From: Butyrivibrio sp. XPD2006
Lineage (GTDB): Bacteria > Bacillota > Clostridia > Lachnospirales > Lachnospiraceae
Length of the DNA: 64,000 bases
Assembly (NCBI RefSeq): GCF_000420865.1
Contig: NZ_ATVT01000015.1
Location: forward strand, 38,582-102,581
Reading direction: 5' to 3'
The position numbers and the translations under genes are program-made. The notes beneath the pieces were generated by a model. The model searched no databases. It saw nothing but the letters and a program-made list of their open reading frames with translations, and was not told where the DNA came from. Shown one piece after another: positions 17,184 to 27,084 of the stretch (the stretch's first letter is position 1; every line of letters starts with the position of its first letter).

Positions 17184-18578
17184 TTACTTGCCAAGGAGCT
17201 CATCGCCGATTTTTACAACATCTCCCGCTCCCATGGTTATCAACAAATCTCCTTTAGTGCAATTTTGCAAAAGAAATTTTTCAATCTCATTAAAGTTTTC
17301 TGTGGTCGGGAAATAATTGCATTCATGTCCGAGAGCTACAATCTTGTCCCTCAGTGTACGTGAGCTGATTCCCAGTGTGTCTTTTTCTCTTGCTGCGTAA
17401 ATGTCAGCAAGGATAACGTGATCTGCCAGAGAAAGTGCTTCGGCAAACTCATTCATAAGAGCCTTGGTCCTGGTGTAAGTGTGTGGCTGGAACACGCACC
17501 AGATCTTGTTGTGAGGATAATTCTGAGCTGCTGTAAGTGTTGCCTTGATCTCAGTGGGATGGTGAGCGTAGTCATCGATGATGGTAACTCCGCCAATCTC
17601 TCCCTTATATTCAAATCGTCTGCCGGTTCCGTGAAATGCATCAAGAGCAGAAACAATTTGAGCATCTTCTATATTAAGTATCTTGGCAACGGCAATTGCT
17701 GAAAGTGCATTGTAAACATTGTGGATACCCGGAACAGAAAGGGTAATCTCAAGCTCTTTTCCCTCAGGGAGATGAGCTGTGAAGGATGGATTACCGTGAT
17801 CGTCATAGGTAATATCTGTCGGGTAGTAGTCAAAGGCAGCTGATGAACCGTAGGTTATAATGCTGCACTTAAGACCATGAGTGATCTCATCTACGTTGTC
17901 GATGTCTCCGTTTATAACAAGGCTTCCGTCGTCCGGAAGGAGCTCTGCAAACTTTCTGAAGGAATGTCTGATGTCATCAAGATCCTTGAAGAAATCCAAA
18001 TGGTCGGCATCGATATTAGAAATAATGCTTATCTTAGGGAAGAAACTAAGGAAGCTGTTGGTGTATTCGCAGGCCTCTGTCACGAAGTACTCCGACTTTC
18101 CGACACGGATGTTTCCTCCTATATCACTGAAAATGCCGCCGATGGATAATGTGGGATCTGTATTGGCTTCCAGAAGTATCTTGGAGAGCATGGAAGTTGT
18201 GGTAGTCTTGCCGTGAGTTCCGCTGACTGCCACGGGAAGTTCATACTCCTTCATGATCTGTCCGAGAAGCTCAGCTCTTGTGAGCATCGGTATTCCGGCG
18301 TTCTTGGCTGCGACAAACTCAGGGTTGTCGGGACGAACGGCTGCAGTGTAAACAACAGCGTTTATGTTGCCGAGAGATGAGATGTTCTCTGCCTTCTGAC
18401 CGTAAAATATTTTGATGCCTTTATCCTCCAGAGCTCTTGTCATGGCGGACTCTTTGGCATCTGAACCTGAAATCTTGAAACCTTCCTCCACCAGAATCTG
18501 AGCAAGTCCGCTCATGGAGATGCCACCGATACCGATGAAATAGATATGTTCGGGATTTTTAAAATCAATTTTATACAT
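17184..18578 (-). CDS. murC: UDP-N-acetylmuramate--L-alanine ligase
   Basis: A 464-residue Mur ligase that adds L-Ala to UDP-MurNAc in cytoplasmic peptidoglycan precursor synthesis, using ATP. The N-terminal Rossmann segment FIGIGGISMSGLA, the ATP-binding GTHGKTTTTSM (about residues 118-128), the central EACEY and NIDADHLD motifs, and the C-terminal DDYAHHPTEI and QPHTYTRTK blocks are all present, as expected for MurC. Length is typical. It is the first gene of the minus-strand group here and has its own terminator, so it is transcribed separately from the dnaD-like gene. Confidence 0.95.
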   Translation of the reverse strand: MYKIDFKNPEHIYFIGIGGISMSGLAQILVEEGFKISGSDAKESAMTRALEDKGIKIFYGQKAENISSLGNINAVVYTAAVRPDNPEFVAAKNAGIPMLTRAELLGQIMKEYELPVAVSGTHGKTTTTSMLSKILLEANTDPTLSIGGIFSDIGGNIRVGKSEYFVTEACEYTNSFLSFFPKISIISNIDADHLDFFKDLDDIRHSFRKFAELLPDDGSLVINGDIDNVDEITHGLKCSIITYGSSAAFDYYPTDITYDDHGNPSFTAHLPEGKELEITLSVPGIHNVYNALSAIAVAKILNIEDAQIVSALDAFHGTGRRFEYKGEIGGVTIIDDYAHHPTEIKATLTAAQNYPHNKIWCVFQPHTYTRTKALMNEFAEALSLADHVILADIYAAREKDTLGISSRTLRDKIVALGHECNYFPTTENFNEIEKFLLQNCTKGDLLITMGAGDVVKIGDELLGK

Positions 18579-18724
18579 TGTTATGCCTCGTCTTTTTAAA
18601 TAAGAAACTACTTTATTCTAGCACTTATTATGTCAAAGTCAAAAAACAGAAAATACGAAAACGTTTACGTTAATTATATATCATATTTAGTCTATTTCAT
18701 GTTTTTTTGGTACATTGCTTGTGA

Positions 18725-18730
18725 TATACT
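18725..18730 (+). promoter_or_regulatory. Extended -10 element upstream of glgC
   Basis: TGATATACT carries the TG of an extended -10 and the hexamer TATACT, 61 bases before the glgC start. The matching -35 position holds only a T-run, so the call rests on the extended -10. Confidence 0.4.
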
Positions 18731-18790
18731 TAATGTTAGAAAAGAAGGCAATTCTTATGTTTTAAAAAGTTTTTTGCAACGAGGTGGAGC

Positions 18791-20059
18791 ATGATAAAAA
18801 AAGAAATGATTGCCATGCTTTTAGCAGGTGGACAAGGAAGCAGACTGGGCGTTCTGACATCAAAAATGGCAAAGCCTGCAGTTTCATTTGGGGGAAAATA
18901 TCGTATTATTGACTTTCCGCTTAGTAACTGCATCAATTCGGGAGTGGACACTGTCGGAGTTCTGACACAGTATCGTCCGCTCAGACTTAATTCCCATATT
19001 GGAATTGGAATACCGTGGGATCTGGACCGTAACTTCGGTGGAGTTACAGTTCTTCCTCCCTATGAGAAGAGCGCTAACAGCGAGTGGTATACCGGTACTG
19101 CTAACGCAATTTATCAGAACATGGAATACATGGAGAACTATAATCCTGACTATGTCCTGATTCTTTCCGGTGACCATATTTATAAGATGGACTATGAGAC
19201 AATGCTTGATTTCCATAAGTCAAGCGGCGCTGATGTTACCATTGCTGTTATGCCTGTTCCTATGGAAGAGGCCAGCAGATTCGGAATCATGATAACGGAT
19301 GAAAACAAGCGCATCGTGGACTTCGAGGAGAAACCCGAGCATCCACGCAGCAACCTTGCTTCTATGGGTATCTACATCTTCTCATGGAAGTCTCTTAAGG
19401 AAGCGCTTATTAAGAATAAAGATCAGGCAGGACTGGATTTTGGTAAGCATATCATTCCTTACTGCAAGGATCAGGGACAATCTCTTTTCGCATATGAGTT
19501 TGATGGCTATTGGAAGGATGTAGGAACTCTTACATCTTACTGGGAAGCCAACATGGAGCTCATCGATATCGTTCCTGAGTTCAATCTCTACGAAGAGTAT
19601 TGGAAGATATACACAGCAAGCGGAGTTCAGCCGCCGCAGTACCTGGGACCTGAGAGTGCCATTGAGAGAAGTATTGTCGGTGAGGGCTGCGACATAGAAG
19701 GAAAGGTTTACAACTCAGTTATCGGACCCGGCGTCAAGATCGGAAAGGGCACAGTTGTCAGCCATTCCATCATCATGAATGAGACGCAGATCGGTGATAA
19801 CTGTAACATTGAGAAGGCAATCATTGCAGAGAGAGCACAGATCGGAAACGGCGTAATGCTCGGAACCTTTGAGGAAAAAGAGAATGAGACCAAGCCCGCA
19901 ATTTATTGCGAAGGTCTCTGCACTATCGGCGAGAGATCAGTTATACCGGATGGTGTAAAGGTGGGTAAGAACACCATGATCTCCGGAGTTACAACTGCTG
20001 ACGACTACGTGGACGGAGTCCTGGACAGCGGAAGAACATTAGATAAGGCAGGTGATTGA
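18791..20059 (+). CDS. glgC: Glucose-1-phosphate adenylyltransferase
   Basis: A 422-residue ADP-glucose pyrophosphorylase, the committed step of bacterial glycogen synthesis. The N-terminal nucleotidyltransferase domain shows [11 protein letters not shown] (about residues 11-21), [15 protein letters not shown] and [10 protein letters not shown]. The substrate Lys region is FEEKP, and the C-terminal left-handed beta-helix carries hexapeptide-like repeats. Length is normal. It is followed after two bases by glgD, with AGGTGA of its last codons serving as the ribosome site for glgD, so the two are translated together as subunits of one enzyme. Confidence 0.95.
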   Translation: MIKKEMIAMLLAGGQGSRLGVLTSKMAKPAVSFGGKYRIIDFPLSNCINSGVDTVGVLTQYRPLRLNSHIGIGIPWDLDRNFGGVTVLPPYEKSANSEWYTGTANAIYQNMEYMENYNPDYVLILSGDHIYKMDYETMLDFHKSSGADVTIAVMPVPMEEASRFGIMITDENKRIVDFEEKPEHPRSNLASMGIYIFSWKSLKEALIKNKDQAGLDFGKHIIPYCKDQGQSLFAYEFDGYWKDVGTLTSYWEANMELIDIVPEFNLYEEYWKIYTASGVQPPQYLGPESAIERSIVGEGCDIEGKVYNSVIGPGVKIGKGTVVSHSIIMNETQIGDNCNIEKAIIAERAQIGNGVMLGTFEEKENETKPAIYCEGLCTIGERSVIPDGVKVGKNTMISGVTTADDYVDGVLDSGRTLDKAGD

Positions 20060-20061
20060 GT

Positions 20062-21180
20062 ATGAGGGCGATTGGTATTATTTTAGCAGGCGGCAGCAGT
20101 AGCAGGATGCAGGAACTGTCCAAGAGAAGAGCGGTTTGCGCAATGCCGGTGGCTGGTTTTTACAGAAGTATCGACTTCGCACTGAGCAACATGACCAACT
20201 CTCATATTCAGACAGTAGCCGTATTTACACAGTACAATGCAGGAAGTCTTAATACACACCTCAGTTCTTCAAAGTGGTGGGACTTCGGACGTAAGCAGGG
20301 AGGCTTATACGTATTCACTCCCGCAGTTAAGGCATCAGGTAATCTCTGGTACAGAGGTACGGCAGATGCCATTGCACAGAATCTTGATTTCCTTAGAAGC
20401 TGTCATGAACCGTATGTAGTGATCACTTCAGGAGACTGCGTATACAAGATGGACTATGGCAAGCTTCTTGAGTATCACATTCAGAAGCAGGCTGACATCA
20501 CAGTTGTTTGCAAGGATATGCCGGCAACAATTGATACCGAGAGATTCGGAACAGTTCGTATGAACGAGGAGAGCCGTATCGAGGAGTTCGAGGAGAAGCC
20601 GGTTGTATCAAGATCCAACACAATCTCCTGCGGTATCTACGTTATCAGAAGAAGACAGCTCATCGAGCTCATTGAGAGAGCCGAAGAGGAAGAGAGATAC
20701 GACTTTGTAAGAGATATCCTTGTAAGATACAAGGATATGAAGAGAATATACGGATACAAGATCAAGGAATACTGGAGCAACATCGCTTCGGTAGAGGATT
20801 ACTACAGGACCAACATGGACTTCTTAAAGCCTGAGATCCGCCAGTACTTCTTCCGCGAGTATCCGGGTATCTACACCAAGGTTTCCGACCTTCCGCCGGC
20901 TAAGTATAACGTGGGAGTAAACGTCAAGAACGGACTTATCTCCAGCGGTTGTATCATAAACGGAACCATCGAGGATTCAGTGATCTTCAAGGGTGCGTTC
21001 ATCGGCAACAACTGCTACATCAAGAATTCGATCATCCTGAATGATGTTTATATCGGAGATAATTCACATATTGAGAACTGCATTGTAGAGAGCCACGGCA
21101 CGATACAGGCAAACTCATATTATAAAGAAGAAAACGGAATAAAGGTAGTTGTAGAGAATAACGAAAGGTACGTCATCTAA
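20062..21180 (+). CDS. glgD: GlgD subunit of glucose-1-phosphate adenylyltransferase
   Basis: A 372-residue GlgC paralogue found in Firmicutes, where GlgC/GlgD form a hetero-oligomer and GlgD modulates or supports activity. The nucleotide loop is altered (LAGGSSSRMQELS instead of GGxGxRL), and the protein is shorter than GlgC, both typical of GlgD. I choose the ATG at 20062 because AGGTGAT lies six bases before it; a TTG at 20056 would overlap that site. No other glycogen genes (glgA, glgB, glgP) are in the window. Confidence 0.92.
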   Translation: MRAIGIILAGGSSSRMQELSKRRAVCAMPVAGFYRSIDFALSNMTNSHIQTVAVFTQYNAGSLNTHLSSSKWWDFGRKQGGLYVFTPAVKASGNLWYRGTADAIAQNLDFLRSCHEPYVVITSGDCVYKMDYGKLLEYHIQKQADITVVCKDMPATIDTERFGTVRMNEESRIEEFEEKPVVSRSNTISCGIYVIRRRQLIELIERAEEEERYDFVRDILVRYKDMKRIYGYKIKEYWSNIASVEDYYRTNMDFLKPEIRQYFFREYPGIYTKVSDLPPAKYNVGVNVKNGLISSGCIINGTIEDSVIFKGAFIGNNCYIKNSIILNDVYIGDNSHIENCIVESHGTIQANSYYKEENGIKVVVENNERYVI

Positions 21181-21220
21181 GGTATCGTTGACCAGGTTGT
21201 AATCAAGAGGGGGTTACAAT

Positions 21221-21514
21221 ATGAAGATTACAGATATTCGTGTTAGGAAAGTTACCAAGCAGGGCAAGATGCGCGCAGTAGTTTCTGTTACTTTTGACAA
21301 TGAGTTCGTTGTTCATGACATCAAGGTCATCGAGGGTGAGAGAGGTCTTTTCATCGCTATGCCCAGCAAGAAGTCTGCAGACGGTGAATATCGCGACATC
21401 GCGCACCCCATCAACTCAGACATGAGAGGCGTTCTTCAGACACAGATCCTTGAAGCTTACGACAAGGCATCTTTAGAAGAGCCTGAGGGCGAGGATGCAC
21501 CTGTAGAGGGTTGA
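21221..21514 (+). CDS. spoVG: SpoVG regulator
   Basis: A 97-residue SpoVG protein. Family members bind nucleic acid and affect septation, sporulation, capsule or virulence genes. The core [23 protein letters not shown] and [10 protein letters not shown], ending with the Asp/Glu-rich tail, match closely. AGAGGGGG lies before the start. It is 40 bases after glgD in the same direction with no terminator between them, so read-through from the glg genes is possible. Confidence 0.93.
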   Translation: MKITDIRVRKVTKQGKMRAVVSVTFDNEFVVHDIKVIEGERGLFIAMPSKKSADGEYRDIAHPINSDMRGVLQTQILEAYDKASLEEPEGEDAPVEG

Positions 21515-21551
21515 CAAGCCACTTTGCAAAGTTAATAATGGGTATTAATAA

Positions 21552-21588
21552 CAGGGGACTTAGGTTGTTACTAGGTCCCCTGATTTAT
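21552..21588 (+). terminator. Hairpin between spoVG and pth (weak terminator or attenuator)
   Basis: CAGGGGACTTAG (21552-21563) pairs with CTAGGTCCCCTG (21571-21582) including one G-U pair, loop GTTGTTA. The sequence that follows, ATTTATG, is a poor T-run, so termination may be partial. Confidence 0.55.
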
Positions 21589-21601
21589 GCTGGGGGATGG
21601 G

Positions 21602-22231
21602 ATGTTTGAATTTTTAAAAGCAATATTTTCAAGGAAGAATAGAGAGGAAGACGGTAAAGTGTTCGTGATAGTGGGACTCGGAAATCCGGAGAAAAAATAT
21701 TTCGGAACCAGGCATAATGTAGGATTTGATACCATTGATTACCTTTCCGATAAATACAATATCGGCCTTACGGAGACCAAGTTTAAGGCTGCTTACGGCA
21801 AGGGAAGGATTGGGAATGAGAGAGTAATTCTGGTCAAACCCCTTACCTATATGAACCTCAGCGGAGAAGCTGTGGCTCCGATATGTAACTATTTCAAAAT
21901 TGATACAAAGACAAACCTTATTGTTATATCCGACGATGTGGAACTTGATGTGGGTAACCTCCGTGTTCGCCCCAAGGGAAGCGCCGGAGGACATAACGGA
22001 CTTAAGAACATAATTGCTCAGCTTGGGCATGATGAGTTTTCCAGAGTCCGCGTAGGAGTTGGCAAGAAGCCCAAACAGTGGGATATGGTGGACTGGGTCC
22101 TCGGACACTTTGAGGGTGAAGATGCAACTCTTATTAAAGAGAGTATAGAAAATGCAGCCGGTGCTGTAACATGCATTATGGAAGAAGGCGTGGACAGTGC
22201 CATGAACAGATTCAACGGAAAGAATAAATGA
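21602..22231 (+). CDS. pth: Peptidyl-tRNA hydrolase
   Basis: A 209-residue Pth that releases peptides from peptidyl-tRNA. Key blocks are GLGNPEKKYFGTRHNVGFD (with the catalytic His), PLTYMNLSG and DDVELDVGNLRVRPKGSAGGHNGLKN. About 18 residues precede the usual N-terminus (MFEFLKAIFSRKNREED), somewhat unusual for the family; the ATG at 21602 follows GGGGGAT, while a GTG at 21659 would give the standard length. Its last four bases overlap the mfd start (ATGA), a common pth-mfd pairing in Firmicutes. Confidence 0.92.
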   Translation: MFEFLKAIFSRKNREEDGKVFVIVGLGNPEKKYFGTRHNVGFDTIDYLSDKYNIGLTETKFKAAYGKGRIGNERVILVKPLTYMNLSGEAVAPICNYFKIDTKTNLIVISDDVELDVGNLRVRPKGSAGGHNGLKNIIAQLGHDEFSRVRVGVGKKPKQWDMVDWVLGHFEGEDATLIKESIENAAGAVTCIMEEGVDSAMNRFNGKNK

Positions 22232-25200
22232 GAGCAATTACGACGCCCCTTTCGGAGCTGAAGGAATTTAATGAAATAAACGAATATCTTGAAAAGCCCT
22301 TTGCCTGTGCTGAGGTGACAGGCTGCGTTGACTCGCAGAAGCTCCACATCATCGACGGACTTGGGGCTGATTTCAAGTACAGGATCATTGTGACTTACTC
22401 GGATCTTCGGGCAAAAGAGATCTATGAGGATTACAAGTTTTACGACAGAAATGTCACAGTGTATCCCGCCAAGGATCTGATCTTCTATCAGGCTGATGTT
22501 CACAGCAATGAGATTGCAAGGCAGAGAATCCGCTGTATGAGAAGACTCATTGAGGGAAGGCCTGTTACGGTGGTCACTACTTTTGCTGCCCTTATGGCTC
22601 CTCAGATCAAGCCGGAAGTCATTCGCGATCACATTTTGTCTTTGGACAGACACAGCGCTATTGATGTTGTGGAGATAGGCAAAAAACTTGTCACCATGGG
22701 CTATACCAGAAACTATCAGGTTGAGGCTCCGGGTGAGTTTTCGATACGTGGAGACATTGTAGATGTCTTTGATCTTACGGAAGAGAATCCTTTCAGAATC
22801 GAGCTTTGGGGTGATGAGATCGACTCCATCAGAAGCTTTGACATTCTCTCTCAGAGATCTCTTGAGAAGCTGGAGAGCGTGGATATTTATCCTGCTTCAG
22901 AGATCATTCTCGAGGATGAGGAGCTTGAGAAGGGCTTTGCCAGGATTCAGGAAGATACCGACAAGGCAGTGAAAGCCCTCAGAGATGAGTTTAAAACTGC
23001 AGAAGCACATCAGCTGAAAAAACAGACCGAGGAACTTAAGGAAGAACTTTTTGAGTTCAGGGCGGCTGTCAATCTTGAGAGCTATATCAGATATTTCTAT
23101 GAAGATACGGTTACCATTCAGGAGATGTTTCCCAAGGGCAAGAGCTGTATCTTTATCGACGAGCCGCAGCGCGTGCAGGAACATGCAAGGGCTGTGGAAA
23201 CAGAGTTCCGCGAGAGTATGACCCACAGAGCAGAGAAGGGCTACGTACTTCCGGGACAGATGGACATTCTTTATTCCATAGACAACTGCATAGCAAGAAT
23301 GGGTAACGGCAGGAGAGTCCTGGTGTCTGCTCTTGCAATGCCGGCTTCTCTGAATCTCTTTTCCCCGGAAAAGAGCTGGGACATTAAGGCGAGAAGTATA
23401 GCTGCTTACAATAACAGCTTTGACTCTCTGGTCAGCGACTTAAAGAGCTATTCCAAGAGAGGTTACAAGGTTCTTATCCTCTCCGGTTCAAGGACAAGAG
23501 CAAAGCGTATAGTTGAGGACCTTAGGGATAATCTTGTCAGTGCATTTTACAGCGAGGATCCCGGAAGGGTTCTGCAGCCCGGCGAGATCATGACATACTA
23601 CGGCAGGATAATGAAGGGCTTTGAGTACCCTGACATTAAGTTTGCTGTTATTGCTGAGAGTGATATCTTCACCGAGCACACGAGGAAGAAGAAAAAGAAA
23701 AAGAGCCAGTACAGCGGCGAGAAGATTTCGGATTTCGCCGATCTTAAGATTGGTGACTACGTAGTTCATGAGGACCATGGTCTTGGTATATACAGAGGTA
23801 TCGAGAAGATCGAGACCGACCATGTGGTCAAGGATTATATCAAGATAGAATACGGTGGTGGCGGAAACCTTTACGTTCTTGCGACAGGACTTTCTGTAAT
23901 TCAGAAGTACGCCTCCGGTGGTGATGACGAGACTGCCCACAAACCCAAGCTCAACAAGCTTGGAAGCGGAGACTGGAGCCACACCAAGAGCAAGGTCAGA
24001 GCTGCAGTTGAAGAGGTTGCGCAGGATCTGGTTGAACTCTATGCCAAGAGGCAGCAGGCCATCGGCTACGAGTTCGGAAAAGACACAGTGTGGCAGCAGG
24101 AGTTTGAGGATGCCTTTCCTTATCAGGAGACGGAGGATCAGCTCACTGCCATCGACGATACCAAAAAAGATATGGAATCAAGTCGCATAATGGACAGACT
24201 CATCTGTGGAGATGTTGGCTTTGGCAAGACAGAAGTGGCTATCCGTGCGGCTTTCAAAGCAATACAGGACGGCAAGCAGGTGGCGGTTTTGGTACCCACC
24301 ACAATCCTTGCCCAGCAGCATTACAACACCTTCTCCGAGAGAATGCGTTCATTCCCGGTGAGGGTTGATCTCATGTCCAGATTCAGGACTGCTGCGGAGC
24401 AAAAGAAGACAGTGGCTGACCTTAAGAAGGGTCTTGTAGATGTTGTCATCGGAACTCACAGACTTCTGTCCAAGGACATTGAATACAAGGATCTTGGACT
24501 TCTTATTGTGGATGAGGAACAGCGCTTTGGTGTAACCCACAAGGAAAAGATCAAGACCATGAAGGAAAACGTGGATGTACTGACCCTGACCGCTACTCCT
24601 ATTCCGAGGACTCTTCATATGTCTCTTGTTGGCATCAGGGATATGAGTGTTCTCGAAGAAGCACCCAACGACAGGCTCCCTATCCAGACCTATGTCATGG
24701 AGTACAATGACGAACTTGTGAGGGAAGCTATTGTCAGAGAGCTCTCCAGGAAGGGACAGGTTTATTACGTTTACAACAGAGTAAATACCATTGCCGATAC
24801 GGCAGCCAAGATCCAGAAGCTTGTGCCTGAAGCAAATGTTGCTTTTGCCCATGGCCAGATGAAGGAATCCGAGCTTGAGCGTATCATGTATGATTTCATC
24901 GACGGAACCATTGATGTGCTGGTATCAACCACCATCATTGAGACGGGACTTGATATCCCCAACGTCAACACCATGATCATCCACGACTCTGACAAGATGG
25001 GTCTTTCTCAGCTCTATCAGTTAAGAGGACGTGTGGGAAGATCCAACAAGACAGCCTATGCCTTCCTTATGTATAAGAGAGACAAGATGCTCAAGGAGAT
25101 CGCTGAAAAGAGACTTGCTGCCATCAAGGAATTTACAGACCTTGGCAGCGGCTTTAAGATTGCGATGAGGGATCTTGAGATCAGAGGAGCAGGAAATCTC

Positions 25201-25782
25201 CTTGGCAAAAAACAGAGCGGACACATGGCGGCTGTCGGATACGACCTCTACTGCAAGATGCTTGGAGAGGCTGTCAAAGTCAGAAAAGGCGAAGAAGACG
25301 GTACCATTTCCGATTTGCCGGGAACAAGTATCGACCTTGATGTCAGTGCTTTTATTCCGGATAACTACATCCTCAATGAGGATCAGAAGCTTGAGATATA
25401 CAAGAGAATAGCCAGCATCGAGAATCAGGCGGAGTGCGACGAGATGAAGGACGAGCTCATCGACAGATTCGGCGAAGTTCCGGAGACCGCGATAAACCTT
25501 CTTCGAATATCTCTTTTGCGCGCCAGAGCTCACGACCTGTATATCATAGAGATCAAGGGCGGCGACGGAACCATCGAGATCAAGATCAGCCCAAGTGCCA
25601 AGATCGATCCCGGCAAGATTCCGGGATTTATCGCCTCCTACAAAGGAAACATGGCCTTCCACAGTACAGGCATTCCGGTATTCGTCTACAAGTACAAGAA
25701 GGATTCCAACCCCACCAAGGCAGAGAAGCAGCTTCTCGAGGATGCGGAAAAGCTTGTGGAGAAACTTAAGGAATTGCGCTGA
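22228..25782 (+). CDS. mfd: Transcription-repair coupling factor
   Basis: A 1184-residue Mfd, which removes stalled RNA polymerase from damaged DNA and recruits UvrA. The order is: UvrB-like N-terminal region, a Lys-rich linker (KKKKKSQ), the RNA-polymerase-interacting domain (KIGDYVVHEDHGLGIYRG, about residue 505), Walker A GDVGFGKTEVA (about 660), DEEQRFGVTHKEKIK, the TATPIPRTLHMS motif, helicase motif VI QLRGRVGRS and the C-terminal TRCF domain. Complete and of usual length. It overlaps pth by four bases, so the two form an operon. Confidence 0.97.
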   Translation: MRAITTPLSELKEFNEINEYLEKPFACAEVTGCVDSQKLHIIDGLGADFKYRIIVTYSDLRAKEIYEDYKFYDRNVTVYPAKDLIFYQADVHSNEIARQRIRCMRRLIEGRPVTVVTTFAALMAPQIKPEVIRDHILSLDRHSAIDVVEIGKKLVTMGYTRNYQVEAPGEFSIRGDIVDVFDLTEENPFRIELWGDEIDSIRSFDILSQRSLEKLESVDIYPASEIILEDEELEKGFARIQEDTDKAVKALRDEFKTAEAHQLKKQTEELKEELFEFRAAVNLESYIRYFYEDTVTIQEMFPKGKSCIFIDEPQRVQEHARAVETEFRESMTHRAEKGYVLPGQMDILYSIDNCIARMGNGRRVLVSALAMPASLNLFSPEKSWDIKARSIAAYNNSFDSLVSDLKSYSKRGYKVLILSGSRTRAKRIVEDLRDNLVSAFYSEDPGRVLQPGEIMTYYGRIMKGFEYPDIKFAVIAESDIFTEHTRKKKKKKSQYSGEKISDFADLKIGDYVVHEDHGLGIYRGIEKIETDHVVKDYIKIEYGGGGNLYVLATGLSVIQKYASGGDDETAHKPKLNKLGSGDWSHTKSKVRAAVEEVAQDLVELYAKRQQAIGYEFGKDTVWQQEFEDAFPYQETEDQLTAIDDTKKDMESSRIMDRLICGDVGFGKTEVAIRAAFKAIQDGKQVAVLVPTTILAQQHYNTFSERMRSFPVRVDLMSRFRTAAEQKKTVADLKKGLVDVVIGTHRLLSKDIEYKDLGLLIVDEEQRFGVTHKEKIKTMKENVDVLTLTATPIPRTLHMSLVGIRDMSVLEEAPNDRLPIQTYVMEYNDELVREAIVRELSRKGQVYYVYNRVNTIADTAAKIQKLVPEANVAFAHGQMKESELERIMYDFIDGTIDVLVSTTIIETGLDIPNVNTMIIHDSDKMGLSQLYQLRGRVGRSNKTAYAFLMYKRDKMLKEIAEKRLAAIKEFTDLGSGFKIAMRDLEIRGAGNLLGKKQSGHMAAVGYDLYCKMLGEAVKVRKGEEDGTISDLPGTSIDLDVSAFIPDNYILNEDQKLEIYKRIASIENQAECDEMKDELIDRFGEVPETAINLLRISLLRARAHDLYIIEIKGGDGTIEIKISPSAKIDPGKIPGFIASYKGNMAFHSTGIPVFVYKYKKDSNPTKAEKQLLEDAEKLVEKLKELR

Positions 25783-25807
25783 CGCTTTAATGATGTAAAT
25801 CGTTAAA

Positions 25808-25850
25808 CATTGTGCTATAATCAAACGGACATTATGCTATAATCATACAG
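25808..25850 (+). promoter_or_regulatory. Duplicated extended -10 elements upstream of the aminotransferase gene
   Basis: A 22-bp unit occurs twice in tandem, each with TGCTATAATCA: TATAAT at 25816-25821 and 25838-25843. Both carry the TG of an extended -10. No good -35 hexamer is visible. The second lies 30 bases before the start codon. Confidence 0.45.
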
Positions 25851-25873
25851 ATAATAACATAGGAGGAACGGCT

Positions 25874-27064
25874 ATGATAAACGAACAATATAAGAGCATG
25901 TTGGGAGCGAAGTCTGTAATAAGAGAGCTCTCTGAGTATGCAACTGCCAGGGGAAAAGAGATTGGATACGAGAATGTTTTTGACTTCAGTCTCGGAAATC
26001 CAAGTGTTGAGGTTCCTAAGGAGTTCACAGATGAGATGATAAGACTCCTCCAGGAAGAGGACACCATGACACTTCATGGATATACTCCGAGTCTTGGAAA
26101 CCCTCTATATAAAGAAGAAATTGCAAAATCACTGAACGAGAGATTTGGGATGAACTATGGACCGGAGCACATCTTCCCTACAACAGGAGCTGCCGGAGCT
26201 GTTGCTCATGCAGTCAGGGCAGTGACCAAGCCCGGGGATGAGATGATAGTTTTTGCGCCATACTTCCCGGAGTACGGTCCATATATTACAGGTGCCGGAT
26301 GCAAGCTCAGTGTTGTTCCGGCTGATACAAGCTCTTTTCAGATTAATTTCGATAAGTTCCTTGAGATGATAAATGAGAATGTGGCAGCAGTTCTTGTTAA
26401 CACACCTAACAATCCTTCAGGTATCGCTTATTCAACTGCTACTCTTCAGAGACTTGCTGATATTCTCAAGGAGAAGTCAAAAGAGTACGGACATACAATA
26501 TTCCTTCTCTCAGACGAGCCATACAGAGAGATCGTGTTTAAGGGTGCTGATTCACCATATGTTTCCAAATTCTATGACCATACTTTGAGCTGCTACTCTT
26601 TCTCAAAATCGCTGTCTCTTCCCGGAGAGCGAATCGGATATGTGGCAGTCAATCCTGCGTGCGAGGGCGCAGATGTTATTGTTCCTATGTGCGGACAGAT
26701 TTCAAGAGGCACAGGACACAACTGCCCGCCTTCAATCATTCAGCAGGCTGTTGCCAAGGTGTGCTCAATGACAGCGGACCTCTCGGTATATGAGACCAAC
26801 ATGAACATCATATACGATACTCTTGTGGAGCTTGGCTTTACTGTTGTTAAGCCCGGCGGAACCTTCTATATAATGCCCAAGGCACTTGAGGAAGACTCAG
26901 TTGCCTTCTGCAAAAAAGCTCTTAAGTACGATCTGGTATTTGTTCCTGCTGACGGCTTCGGAGCACCCGGATTCTTTAGAATGGCTTACTGTATCGATAC
27001 TGAGAAGGTTGAGAGAGCAATGACTGCTCTCAGAAAATTCGTGTCGGAGGAGTACGGCAAATAA
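25874..27064 (+). CDS. PLP-dependent aminotransferase (class I/II)
   Basis: A 396-residue fold-type I aminotransferase of the aspartate/aromatic group. It moves an amino group between an amino acid and a keto acid with pyridoxal phosphate. NTPNNPSGIAYS (about residue 176), the DEPYRE block and the Schiff-base Lys in SFSKSLSLPGERIGY (about residue 240) are present, as is the C-terminal Arg in FRMAYC. The start is backed by TAGGAGGAA. The exact amino acid is unknown. It is followed 20 bases later by a PAP2 phosphatase gene, probably co-transcribed. Confidence 0.88.
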   Translation: MINEQYKSMLGAKSVIRELSEYATARGKEIGYENVFDFSLGNPSVEVPKEFTDEMIRLLQEEDTMTLHGYTPSLGNPLYKEEIAKSLNERFGMNYGPEHIFPTTGAAGAVAHAVRAVTKPGDEMIVFAPYFPEYGPYITGAGCKLSVVPADTSSFQINFDKFLEMINENVAAVLVNTPNNPSGIAYSTATLQRLADILKEKSKEYGHTIFLLSDEPYREIVFKGADSPYVSKFYDHTLSCYSFSKSLSLPGERIGYVAVNPACEGADVIVPMCGQISRGTGHNCPPSIIQQAVAKVCSMTADLSVYETNMNIIYDTLVELGFTVVKPGGTFYIMPKALEEDSVAFCKKALKYDLVFVPADGFGAPGFFRMAYCIDTEKVERAMTALRKFVSEEYGK

Positions 27065-27084
27065 TCCGAAAGGGGATGTTTTAA

